Source: Nostoc sp. GT001 (GTDB lineage: Bacteria > Cyanobacteriota > Cyanobacteriia > Cyanobacteriales > Nostocaceae). Taken from it: a stretch of 64,000 nucleotides of DNA. The DNA lies in contig NZ_JAUDRJ010000003.1 in the NCBI RefSeq assembly GCF_030382115.1, forward strand, positions 1,147,381-1,211,380. The letters run 5' to 3'. Positions 10,107 to 18,516 of the stretch are shown piece by piece. The position numbers were made by a program, and so were the translations under genes. Every line of letters begins with the position of its first letter. Position 1 is the stretch's first letter. Under the pieces are notes generated by a model. The model saw only the letters and a list, made by a program, of their open reading frames with translations, did not search any database and was not told where the DNA came from.

Positions 10107-10421
10107 TCACTGTCTGACTGAGCTAGGTGTTAAGAAAACTGAAGTGTCTGGCTGTGATAATGATTCGTTAAAGCGGATTTTGGCTGGAGTTTTATTATTT
10201 TCTCTTCTATTATTGTTGGAAAGACTTGCTGGATTAGTTTGCTCAAAAAAACTCCTAAAGTCATCTTGGGCTGTTTTCTTATCAATTCCAAGTAGAGAAT
10301 CACCACTTAATCTATATTGTCCGGGATTTGAGTTTGATGCTGGTGATTGAGCGTAAACTTGGCTTCCTAAGCTTGCAAAGGCTGCCGTAATCCCTAAGAA
10401 AGCAATAATTTTGGCGTTCAT
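10107..10421 (-). CDS. Small secreted hypothetical protein
   Basis: 104 residues with a clear Sec signal peptide: basic N terminus (MNAK), a hydrophobic core (IIAFLGITAAFASLG) and an Ala-x-Ala type cleavage site (VYA-QS, after about residue 24). The mature part is short, polar and Asn/Ser-rich and resembles nothing I recognise. It would end up in the periplasm or outside the cell. The opposite-strand frame over the same DNA has no such features. Function unknown. Confidence 0.6.
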   Translation of the reverse strand: MNAKIIAFLGITAAFASLGSQVYAQSPASNSNPGQYRLSGDSLLGIDKKTAQDDFRSFFEQTNPASLSNNNRRENNKTPAKIRFNESLSQPDTSVFLTPSSVRQ

Positions 10422-11051
10422 TTGTTTTATCCAAATTATTTGAATATTGCTTGTCTATTATTCTCTGGGAAAAGTATTTTGATTAACTCTATTGTTAGAT
10501 TCAACTATAATAATTGTATTGCGTATATACTTAGCGTGTCAATTATTTTGGCTGTTTTAGGTCTTAACAAGTTATAGCTTTGGCATTTATTGAGAAGTTA
10601 GGTTATCTGATTAAGTTTTTTAGCGATCGCACTTAAGTCCGTTGAGATATGCCAGGATGAAACCAGGGATGCCAACAGATACAACCGCATTCCCTTTTTT
10701 AGTCGTTTACTTTTATTATCAGTGTCACAGGATAGCGATCGCACTGGTCATACTGATTAAGTTTTTGCACTATTTTTTTTAAACTAGCACAGTATTAATT
10801 GAACAGCGATCGCACCTAAGTTCGTTGAGATATATTAATCACTCCACTAACGCAATGATACAAGCGATCGCTAATCAATATCATTCCTGTTCTAAATTCC
10901 GTAATTAACTTAAAAAACCTATATTCTACTCAGCGTTACGGATTTTGCAGAGTTCAGCATTACTTTCTCAATATATTGCGTGTGATATCTACGCTTTTTG
11001 AATTGAAACCAATTGCCGTTACTAAACATCGCCACTAACATCGCGCTTTAA

Positions 11052-11258
11052 GTTACTAAAATAACAAGTTTAGTTACCACCACTACAATTTTTGTTACAA
11101 ACATGATAATTTTCGTTACAATATTACGAGTTTGTTACTAAAATAATGAGTATAGTTACTAACGCTACGATTTTTGTTACAAACATGATTATTTTCGTTA
11201 CAATGTTACGAGTTTAGTTACCACCACTACAATTTTCGTTACAAACATCATATTTTTA
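11052..11258. repeat. Ten-unit, 21-bp tandem array starting with GTTAC
   Basis: Ten consecutive units each begin with GTTAC and are 21 bp long, except for one of 19 and one of 20. Typical units are GTTAC followed by CACCACTACAATTTTT, AAACATGATAATTTTC or TAAAATAACAAGTTTA; the order of unit types partly repeats. The complementary strand reads as V-T-K-(I/L)-x-x-x heptads broken by stops at the short units, so it may be a decayed coding repeat or a non-coding iteron-like array. It ends about 115 bp before the gene at 11375. The rest of 10422-11374 has HIP1 sites but no gene that I can support. Confidence 0.85.
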
Positions 11259-11374
11259 GTGGATATTGCTGAGTCTATCGTTACATTAAACACCAATTTT
11301 GTGGATTTTACTCAACCAAATTTAAGCTGAAGTAAGGCAAGCTAGTTCTAGAACACAATATAAATAAGATAATT

Positions 11375-11770
11375 ATGCCTCGTCAAAAGCGTACATATCG
11401 CGTTCTAGAAAAAGCTGAATTGAGAATGTCTGGACTCAAAGCAATTGATCCGAGTATGGATTTTGGGGATGCTCGCAACTTGCAAAATATCACACAAATA
11501 ATTCAGCAGTATCGTAGCAAAATAGAAGCTTATAATACTACTCTGGCTTTGATTGACTCTTACAAAAATGAGATGAAGGATTTGGAAACAACTTTGAGCG
11601 ACTTGACGGAAAAAATGCTCCTTGGAGTTGCTTTTAAATACGGCAAAGACAGCTATGAATATCAGATGGCGGGTGGTGTTCGCAAAAGCGATCGCATCCG
11701 TAAAAGCACAGCAACACGCTTGAAAGCGACTTCAGAGGAAGTAAATACTAAGAGTGCCACAACTGTATAA
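11375..11770 (+). CDS. Conserved hypothetical coiled-coil protein
   Basis: 131 residues, basic at the start (MPRQKRTYRVLEKAELR) and at the end, with a central helical stretch (about residues 38-85) rich in Leu, Glu, Lys and Gln that looks like a coiled coil. No enzyme motif or membrane segment is visible. The charge pattern would suit nucleic-acid or membrane-surface binding, but that is a guess. It follows the 21-bp array and is not in an obvious operon. Confidence 0.6.
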   Translation: MPRQKRTYRVLEKAELRMSGLKAIDPSMDFGDARNLQNITQIIQQYRSKIEAYNTTLALIDSYKNEMKDLETTLSDLTEKMLLGVAFKYGKDSYEYQMAGGVRKSDRIRKSTATRLKATSEEVNTKSATTV

Positions 11771-11820
11771 AAGCGCCTCAGACTTAAATCTGCACGTAAG
11801 AATTCAGGAGTCAGAATTCA

Positions 11821-11983
11821 GAGGTTGTTTGAAAAGTGGTTGGCTGTGATTTTAGGCACTTATTGATCCCCCAACCCCCCTTAAAAAGGGGGGCGAAACC
11901 TTTCAAAGTCCCCCTTTTTTAAGGGGGATTTAGGGGGATCTAGAATGTTTTGTTACCAAGAAAAAGACTTTTCAAACATCCTC
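11821..11983. mobile_element. 163-bp inverted-repeat element (MITE), copy 1
   Basis: The ends are GAGGTTGTTTGAAAAGT and its near-complement (ACTTTTCAAACATCCTC). They are flanked by a direct TCA on both sides (11818-11820 and 11984-11986), a 3-bp target duplication. The centre holds nested palindromes of CCCCCTTAAAAAGGGGG type. The terminal sequence and T-N-A duplication resemble the IS1031 group of the IS5 family, so a transposase in trans is likely. It has no coding capacity. Confidence 0.85.
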
Positions 11984-12259
11984 TCAAAAGCCAGAATAAA
12001 TGAGACAGCCAGCCAAAACATTTCATAAGTAATTTTTTCGGCTGTGTATTTTACTTTAGTCATCAGAAACTTTACGTAACTCTATTGATGTAACTATAAG
12101 TAAAGTCGGTAAAATTCGTGAGGTTTAACAGATAAAAATTAACTAAGATTAGCTTTAAATAACAGTCAATATCTGTTAAACCAAACAAGTTTGTAATAAT
12201 CGGTAATAACCGATAGATTGTTTATCAGCAAATATTGCTCAACATAACTTTATCCACTA

Positions 12260-12472
12260 ATGAGCGACTTAAATAACCAAAGACTAAACCTCAAATTACC
12301 TCAGTTGCGTTTAGTTTCATATCTAGCAATTGGTTCTCTGATTTTTTATTTCAATTCCAATCTAGATTTAAATTACATAGTTAAAGGATATTTAGTCTTA
12401 ATGGAATGTCAGCTATGTATAATCGTCATTTATTTTTTGACGGCAAAACTCACTAGCAAAATAGATAAATAA
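12260..12472 (+). CDS. Small membrane hypothetical protein
   Basis: 70 residues with two hydrophobic stretches (about LVSYLAIGSLIFYF and ECQLCIIVIYFLTAKL) separated by a short polar loop, so probably a two-span inner-membrane protein. No family recognised. The ATG is preceded by a weak ribosome site. It lies 77 bp upstream of the TM2 gene on the same strand. Real but of unknown role at moderate confidence. Confidence 0.45.
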   Translation: MSDLNNQRLNLKLPQLRLVSYLAIGSLIFYFNSNLDLNYIVKGYLVLMECQLCIIVIYFLTAKLTSKIDK

Positions 12473-12549
12473 TCAAAAAAAGGTCAAAAAGTTTGGTTAT
12501 ATTGTATGCCAATAGATATTTATTAGAGTTAATTAAGGAAGTAAACGTT

Positions 12550-12891
12550 ATGAAGACTAAATCTACAGCAATTATACTTTGCTTTTTTGGTGGCTGGCTG
12601 GGAATTCACAAGTTTTATTTAGGACAAAATGTAGCAGGTATTTTGTACTTATTGTTTTTTTGGACTTGTATTCCATCTTTAATAGCCTTTGTTGAGTTCT
12701 TTATCTTACTTTTGATGTCAGATACCGAATTCAATACAAAGTATAATCAAGGCATAGCAAGCACAGGTGGAGCCGTATCTGCAAAGGATGCAACTAGTGC
12801 ATTAGCTGATTTAAAAAATCTTTTTGATTCTGGGATAATTACCGCAGAAGAGTATGAAGAAAAGCGGCAAAAGCTTCTGAAATCTTTGTAA
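12550..12891 (+). CDS. TM2-domain membrane protein with SHOCT-like tail
   Basis: 113 residues from the ATG at 12550, chosen because AAGGAAG lies 8 bp upstream; the frame is open further 5' but that part does not fit the family. The TM2 domain has the typical opening (STAIILCFFGGWLGIHKFYL), a Gly-rich turn and a second membrane helix. The C-terminal 30 residues form a short helical SHOCT-like motif (LADLKNLFDSGIITAEEYEE), which is thought to mediate oligomerisation. The specific role is unknown. It is followed 25 bp later by the helix-hairpin-helix gene. Confidence 0.8.
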   Translation: MKTKSTAIILCFFGGWLGIHKFYLGQNVAGILYLLFFWTCIPSLIAFVEFFILLLMSDTEFNTKYNQGIASTGGAVSAKDATSALADLKNLFDSGIITAEEYEEKRQKLLKSL

Positions 12892-12915
12892 ATTAAAATC
12901 ATCGGTTGATTTACC

Positions 12916-13617
12916 GTGTCACAATCTAAATCTTGGTTTCAACAAACTCCTGCTTGGGTGTGGTTATCATTAATTCCGACATTGGGGGGATTTGCCATTG
13001 CCTACGCAGGTTATAAATCTAAGACTAAAAGTTGGGTTGTTATAGGAATTAGCACCTCTATTTTAGCTTTAGCTTTATCGGCAAATGGTTTAGCGGTTGC
13101 TGTCTGGATGGCTCAAATTGGTGCTGCCTTCTATCTCAAGAAATCTTATTTAGTCAAAACCTATCCAAAGAATTTACCAATTCCTGAAGAACAAGAGCTA
13201 GCAAATTTAGTTGCAAGGACTCGTGATAAAATAGATATTAATGAATGCTCTAAACACGAATTAGTTAATTATTTAGGGCTGCCGATAGTTTATGCAAATA
13301 ATATTGAATCATTGCTGAATGAGGGATATGTTTTTACTCATGCAGAAGAGTTAATAGAAATAGCCGGAGTTCCTGAAAAGCAAATAACTCGAATTACACC
13401 ACTGATTACTTTTAGCTACAACTACAAAAAAGAAGCTGATTTTTCTTGGAAACGATTAAACACATATTCCACTGATGAATTAATTACCTGTGGATTAGAT
13501 GGCGCGATCGCACAACAAATTGTTGCCGAAAGGCAGCAACGAGGTGAGTATAAATCATTGATTGATGTGAAGCAACGCACTGGATTACCGTTTAATACTT
13601 ATCGTCACATCGCTTAG
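12916..13617 (+). CDS. Membrane protein with ComEA-like helix-hairpin-helix domains
   Basis: 233 residues from a GTG start. The N-terminal third holds about three hydrophobic helices (residues 12-90). The C-terminal part has two helix-hairpin-helix segments: about 110-160 (KIDINECSKHELVNYLGLP, then EELIEIAGVPEKQI) and about 180-233 (RLNTYSTDELITCGLDGAIA, then SLIDVKQRTGLPFNTYRHIA). HhH units usually contact DNA or proteins. It probably pairs with the TM2 gene before it. Its TAG stop overlaps the target duplication and first base of the MITE, but the reconstructed empty site still reads TAG, so the protein end is unchanged. Confidence 0.75.
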   Translation: MSQSKSWFQQTPAWVWLSLIPTLGGFAIAYAGYKSKTKSWVVIGISTSILALALSANGLAVAVWMAQIGAAFYLKKSYLVKTYPKNLPIPEEQELANLVARTRDKIDINECSKHELVNYLGLPIVYANNIESLLNEGYVFTHAEELIEIAGVPEKQITRITPLITFSYNYKKEADFSWKRLNTYSTDELITCGLDGAIAQQIVAERQQRGEYKSLIDVKQRTGLPFNTYRHIA

Positions 13618-13728
13618 AGGATGTTTGAAAAGTCCTCTTCTCGGTAACAAAAAGTTTTAGATCCCCCTAAATCCCCCTTAAAAAGGGGGACTTTAATTCC
13701 AGTTCCCCCCTTTTTAAGGGGGGTTAGG

Positions 13729-15018
13729 CAGGGTGGATTAATTGTCGAGAGAGAAAATATAACATAGAAGGATGATTCCTTAAGAAAAACACGGTTCTCC
13801 CAGAGGAAAGTTAGGAATGAATTTAATCGAAGCAATCCAAGGGGTTCCCGATTATCGACATGCTAGAGGTATTAGACATAGACTTTGGATAATACTAACT
13901 ATAGTTTTGTTAGGTAGTTGTACAGGATATTGGGGGTATAAACCTTTAGCTGAGTTCACAAAAAATCATCGATTATCTCTAATCAAATTATTAGATTTAT
14001 CTCCAGATATTCAATTTCCGTCAGCATCAACATTCAGAAATATTATGATGTCAATTGATTTTCAGATATTAGCTGAACTGTTTAACGTCTGGGCAGAAAA
14101 GAGTTTGCCAATTAATTTCAAAGAATTATTTGCCATCGATGGGAAATGTATTAAAAGTACTGTAACCGGGGGAAATCAATCCTATCAAAACTTTGTGAGT
14201 ATCGTTTCAGTTTTCAGTTTATAGTCATCAGCAAGGATGGGTAATCAGACATCAAGCTATGGAAAATAACAAAAACAGTGAGATTAGTGTGGTAGAAGAG
14301 CTAATTAAAAAGCTTTATGGGCATCATATCGTGATTACAGCCGATGCACTACATTGCCAAAAAAACTGTTGAGCTGATTATCGAGGGAGAAAATGACTAC
14401 ATTATTACTATTAAAAGAAACCAGCCAAATCTCCTGAAAGTAGCTACTGAGCTAGCTGAATCCTCAATCGCTATCGATACCAATTACCATGATGAAAATT
14501 TACATGGACGAAAGACTACTCGTCAAGTCAAAGTCTATCCAATTCCATTTGAGTCACTACCTGATTGGGTTGGCGCTAAAAGTTTAATTGAGGTTAACAG
14601 ATATGGAACTCGACCTCAAGGATAGAATTGTCGTCGCCAGATTGTTGACTATCATGAACAACACTTTTATTTAAGTAGCTGAAATTATTCAGCTTCAGAA
14701 TTCGCGGAGATTATTCGTGGTCATTGGTCAATTGAAAATCAACTTCATTGGGTCAAGGATGTAACTTTAAATGAAGATAACTGTATTCATACTGGCGGTT
14801 TTTCACCAGCTAATTGGGCGATGGTCAGACAGTTTTTAGTTTCCCTGGCTCGTCAGTTAAATTGTCGGACTCTTCCCGAAGCGTTAAGGCTGATGGCTAA
14901 CCAACTTCAAATGATTTTTGATGCGCTATTTGACCACTCCGACTCCTTTTGCCCAATGCCTGTGAGTCCAATGGTCGAGTGAGAAAACTTTTTCTCTCCC
15001 GACAATTAATCCACCCTG
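13729..15018 (+). mobile_element. ISAs1-like insertion sequence, 1,290 bp
   Basis: Bounded by 29-bp inverted repeats (13729-13757 and 14990-15018, one mismatch) beginning CAGGGTGGATTAATTGTC. Both ends are flanked by an identical 19-bp direct repeat (CTTTTTAAGGGGGGTTAGG; 13710-13728 and 15019-15037), longer than the 8-10 bp usually reported for the ISAs1 family. It carries one decayed transposase. It is inserted in the second MITE copy. Confidence 0.88.
13817..14982 (+). pseudogene. ISAs1-family transposase, frameshifted and with stops
   Basis: A DDE transposase of about 385 codons that is no longer readable. Frame 1 (13817-14224) has the family start (EAIQGVPDYRHARGIRHRLW) and the first catalytic Asp (FAIDGKCIK). 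A shift near 14218 moves to a second frame (SHQQGWVIRHQAMENNKNSE, then TADALHCQ, the second Asp). A further shift at a run of seven A (about 14353) leads to VELIIEGENDYIITIKRNQP. In-frame stops follow at 14623 (TAG) and 14680 (TGA) before the region of the catalytic Glu (IRGHWSIENQLHWVKDV). So the element cannot move by itself. Confidence 0.88.
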
Positions 15019-15100
15019 CTTTTTAAGGGGGGTTAGGGGGGATCTAGAAGTACTTAAAATCATAGCCAAACACTTTTCAAACAACCTCTTAGACTCTCGA

Positions 15101-17737
15101 TTATCCCGCCTTTTTCCAAGGAAGCTTGACAGTAAATCGACTACCTTTGCCTAACTGACTTTCGGCGTGGACAGTTCCACCATGCAACTCGACAATTTTT
15201 TGCACCATTACTAATCCTAAACCCGTGCCTGAAGAACGATGGTTAGAGGCAGTTTCAACTTGCACAAAAGGTTGAAATAATTTAAAAAGGTCATCAGAAA
15301 GCATCCCAATACCAGTATCTACCACACTGATAAAGATATATTCATTGGTGGAACTTGGCTGGGCTTCAATCCAGACTTCGCCTCCTTCTTTAGTAAACTT
15401 AATTGCATTAGTCAATAAGTTGATAAATACTTGGCGAATGCGGCGTTCATCGACTTGGATCGGTTCGAGTTCTTCAGGTATTTGTGCCCTCAGCCGGATA
15501 TTTTTCTGGAAGGCTAAATCTTTGACAAAACTCAAGCAGAAGTCACATATTCCTTGAATTGAAGTAGCAGCTAATTGCAGTTCTATTTTGCTAGATTCGG
15601 TGTCAGTAACATCAAGGATTTGATTAATTAATTCTAATAGGTTCTTACCGCTAGATTCGAGCATATCTAGCGATTGGCGCTGTTCTTCACTTACAGGGCC
15701 GTACACTTGATCTTTGAGTGCCTCTGTGATTCCCAGAATTGAGTTTAAAGGATTCCTCAGATCGTGGTTGATGTTTACTAAAAAGGTTCTTCTAGCACGA
15801 TTTGCGACTTCGGCGATTTCTTTAGCCTCACGTAGAGCGGATTCTGCGCGTTTGCGATCGCCTACTTCTAAAGTTAGAGTGACAATTTCCGCGATTGAGC
15901 TAATGAAGTTTTGCTCGCTCAGTTCCCATTTCCGGGGAATATCAACCTGTTCAGATAATACTGTTCCCACCATTTTGCCCCCAACCCAAAGACTGGTATC
16001 AATTAGGGATACAATATTATTTGGTTCGAGCAATTTATCCCATAATTCTTGTACCCGTGGATCGGTACGAGTGTCAGAGACGGCAATGGTACGAGAAGCC
16101 ACCAAAGCTTTAAAGTAGATTAAATAATCTGCAAGGTTGCGTTCAAAACCTGCTGAATGTTTTTGATTGCTACGTTCATAGAGACTTATGCATTGTAGCT
16201 TGGTGCGATCGCTATTGAATAACCATACACTCACTCGCTCTACTTCTAAGACATTGGCTACTTTTTCTATGATAACTTTGAATGCGGTTTCTAAATTTCC
16301 TTCAAAAACCACTTTGTGATTTGCCAATTCTGTGAGTACTTGATGATGCTGCCCCAGTTTTTGTTCACTATTATAGCGTTCTTCAACCTCGTGCTGTAAT
16401 TCTTGAGTTCGCTGCTTAACTTGCAGTTCTAAATCTTTATTTTTGCTAATCAGTGTAGTAAAGGTTTGGCGTAAATTTTGCGCCATTTCATTCAAAGCTT
16501 CACCCAGCACCTCTAATTCTTTAATGCCTTGCACTTTCACCACTGAGTCTTCGCTGTTGGTAAAATCAGTTAAATCTTTTGTCGCCGTGCTGAAGTACAA
16601 AATTGGCACAGTAATCCACTGAGCGGTGATAATCCCCAATATAATCGCTAGTCCCAACGCTCCCAAACAGAGAAAAATGGTAGTTTGAATGTTGCGATTA
16701 ATTTGTCCCATAAAGTCTGCTTCTGGGACAGCTACGATTATCAACCAGTTGACATTTGTTTCGCCATCGAAGGGTCTAACTTCTAAAAATTGTCGTTTGC
16801 CGTCAAAGAAAAAATCTAGTTGCTGTAAACTTTGAATTTGGTCAAAGTTATTAAATTTAGTTTTTAAGTATTTAGCGGTTGCTTGAGCCAAAGAATTCCC
16901 GCTTTGGGAAGCTTTCAACCTAATGGGCTTACCATTTTGAAAGCGGAATGGTTCTTCGGTTGTAGAACTTGCAACTAATAGCCCCGATCGCTCCATAATA
17001 AAAATCTGCCCAGACTTGCCAACTTTGATGTTTTGTAGCAAATCCCCAATTTGTGATAAGTGAGTGAGAGTGCTGTTGACTCCGAGTAATTCCCCTTGGG
17101 AGTTATAGATGGGAAGAGAAGCACTAATTAAAAGTGTTGGTTCAGTGCGGGGTGTAAAAATCTGACTAAAGCTGAATTTTTTAGCGGTAACTGCTGTGAG
17201 ATAATCAGGAAGCGATCGCGCATCATAGTTTTTGATTACCTCTGGTAATTGAGTACGTTGACCTTGAGAGTCAATTCTGTAAGTGTAGAGGTCGTACCCA
17301 GTTGACTTATCGGCTTTTTTAAGTAAAGATTGGCGATCGTTGAGCTTCTCTACCGCTAGATATTCTTGCTGTTCATTGCTGGCAGTTATTGCCAACGCAT
17401 CGGGAAAAATTTTTAATTGCTCTATTAAGTATGACTCCCAGGTTGCAAGATTTTCTATCTTCAGCAACCCCATGTTAATCACATTTTGATTACTGCGTAG
17501 TACCTGACGCGGCGTTGCTAAATAAGTCTGTAAATTCTGCTCAACTCGATTGCCAACTTCATGACGTAATTCGCTAGCTACCTCATTGACTGCCTTTTGC
17601 CCATTGCCGATTGATAAGTATGCAGTCAATCCCACAGCTAGCAAGATTTGCAGCAGAAACAACGCTACCAAAATGCGACTTAGAGGTACGCCTTTAAACA
17701 AAGAAAAAACATTACCTTGCCCAGTATTTTTATTCAT
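15101..17737 (-). CDS. Membrane sensor histidine kinase (dCache-HAMP-GAF-HisKA-HATPase)
   Basis: 878 residues. Membrane helix 1 (about 20-42) and helix 2 (352-372) enclose a periplasmic dCache-type sensor (50-345), the kind that binds small ligands such as amino acids. A HAMP segment (375-430) passes the signal to a coiled coil (430-460), a GAF domain (470-625) and the kinase core. H658 lies in VNINHDLRNPLNSILG, with Asp instead of the usual Glu after the His. The HATPase has NLLTNAIKFT, DTGIGM and GTGLGL. There is no receiver, so it needs a separate response regulator, and none is adjacent. The stop lies 12 bp from the MITE end. Confidence 0.9.
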   Translation of the reverse strand: MNKNTGQGNVFSLFKGVPLSRILVALFLLQILLAVGLTAYLSIGNGQKAVNEVASELRHEVGNRVEQNLQTYLATPRQVLRSNQNVINMGLLKIENLATWESYLIEQLKIFPDALAITASNEQQEYLAVEKLNDRQSLLKKADKSTGYDLYTYRIDSQGQRTQLPEVIKNYDARSLPDYLTAVTAKKFSFSQIFTPRTEPTLLISASLPIYNSQGELLGVNSTLTHLSQIGDLLQNIKVGKSGQIFIMERSGLLVASSTTEEPFRFQNGKPIRLKASQSGNSLAQATAKYLKTKFNNFDQIQSLQQLDFFFDGKRQFLEVRPFDGETNVNWLIIVAVPEADFMGQINRNIQTTIFLCLGALGLAIILGIITAQWITVPILYFSTATKDLTDFTNSEDSVVKVQGIKELEVLGEALNEMAQNLRQTFTTLISKNKDLELQVKQRTQELQHEVEERYNSEQKLGQHHQVLTELANHKVVFEGNLETAFKVIIEKVANVLEVERVSVWLFNSDRTKLQCISLYERSNQKHSAGFERNLADYLIYFKALVASRTIAVSDTRTDPRVQELWDKLLEPNNIVSLIDTSLWVGGKMVGTVLSEQVDIPRKWELSEQNFISSIAEIVTLTLEVGDRKRAESALREAKEIAEVANRARRTFLVNINHDLRNPLNSILGITEALKDQVYGPVSEEQRQSLDMLESSGKNLLELINQILDVTDTESSKIELQLAATSIQGICDFCLSFVKDLAFQKNIRLRAQIPEELEPIQVDERRIRQVFINLLTNAIKFTKEGGEVWIEAQPSSTNEYIFISVVDTGIGMLSDDLFKLFQPFVQVETASNHRSSGTGLGLVMVQKIVELHGGTVHAESQLGKGSRFTVKLPWKKAG

Positions 17738-17859
17738 TTGCCCACTTTCCCTTCCTGTCCTGTATTACTGAGTACAACACCTCTAGTTTGCTGTCCTGTG
17801 GGCTTATGCATAGTTTGTACTCGGTCGGGTCAAGTGCCAATATACCACTTCTGTTGACA

Positions 17860-18130
17860 TCCTCCCCACCGTAAACGGTCGGGGATTCCAAAGATTACTC
17901 TTTGGGTTTCCTCTTTCCACAACTCGGCTTAGATTGAGGAGTTTCCCCACCAATGCAGAGGTCGATGTCTCCAGAGGCGTTAAGCGTTCCCGTGTGCCCC
18001 ACGGTACGAAGTCCAAGTCCAAGTATGTTCAGAGCGGCGTTCCAGTCTCTGTCTAAAACAAACCCACAATGGTGACATTTATGAGTTCTTGTACATAATC
18101 AAGAAAAATCCGTCGTAGAACGACGGGGCT
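17860..18130 (-). mobile_element. Internally deleted IS200/IS605 element
   Basis: A palindromic hairpin (ACCGTAAACGGT, 17867-17878) follows the tnpB stop, as in the right ends of cyanobacterial IS605 elements. A second hairpin (CCGTCG/CGACGG, 18110-18126) lies just upstream of the surviving tnpB tail. Everything between the presumed left end and the tnpB zinc-finger region is missing. Exact ends were not determined. Confidence 0.6.
17895..18098 (-). pseudogene. tnpB: tnpB C-terminal fragment
   Basis: The frame ending at 17895 encodes only the last part of an IS605 TnpB: one CxxC half of the zinc finger (KCHHCGFVLDRDWNAALNIL) and the family tail (GLRTVGHTGTLNASGDIDLC). An in-frame TGA at 18099-18101 closes it upstream, and the RuvC-like catalytic region is gone. 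It cannot encode a working RNA-guided nuclease. The longer open frame over the same DNA in another phase is only a shadow. Confidence 0.85.
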
Positions 18131-18220
18131 TTAGACCCAATTCTTTGGTAAAAGAACAAAACGTTACTTAACTGCACTGTAGATTTTACCAGCCAAAATA
18201 TGACTAACGTCCATCACAAA

Positions 18221-18250
18221 GACAAAAAAGCGATTTATCGCTTTTTTGTC
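18221..18250. terminator. Perfect hairpin with A and T runs
   Basis: Two 14-bp arms, GACAAAAAAGCGAT and ATCGCTTTTTTGTC, sit two bases apart. The A run before and T run after the GCGAT core make it a plausible terminator in either direction. It lies between the IS605 remnant and the GH65 gene. The rest of 18131-18516 shows no gene. Confidence 0.65.
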
Positions 18251-18516
18251 TTAATTATAAATATGAAAGAAATTGATGAAAAGCCGAATCAATTCGTAGC
18301 TAGTTAAGATTTATGAGTTATAACTGGTATTTTTGAATAAATCTAACTGTAGACAGATGAAATTTGAAGCGTTACTGTTATCAGAAGCGTGTTTTTTGGC
18401 GTTCAGACAATCTTCCAGTCTAGGCGCTCAAGAAAAGGAGTCAATCACTTAAAGATTGCTCCTAATTTTATTGCATTCTGCCCACAGCAACCCCCAAGAC
18501 ATAGGTTTTATCACTC

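Larger units (their letters stand above)
13617..15088. mobile_element. 163-bp inverted-repeat element (MITE), copy 2, split by an IS
   Basis: The same element as at 11821-11983, in the opposite orientation. Ends are GAGGATGTTTGAAAAGT and ACTTTTCAAACAACCTC, with TTA duplicated outside (13614-13616 and 15089-15091). It is interrupted by a 1,290-bp insertion sequence plus a 19-bp duplicated target. Removing those leaves exactly 163 bp, the length of copy 1. The empty site would have placed the HhH gene and the kinase at 15101 tail to tail about 11 bp apart. Confidence 0.85.

Noticed and set aside
10060..10350. Plus-strand open frame opposite the secreted protein
   Set aside because: The minus-strand frame has a proper signal peptide and start; the plus frame has neither a ribosome site nor a recognisable domain.
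14344..14360. A run of seven A in the transposase as a programmed frameshift site
   Set aside because: A second shift and two stop codons elsewhere in the gene show decay, so recoding is not needed to explain it.
17804..18022. A 72-codon minus-strand open frame
   Set aside because: It is an out-of-phase reading of the tnpB tail, which matches TnpB in the neighbouring frame.
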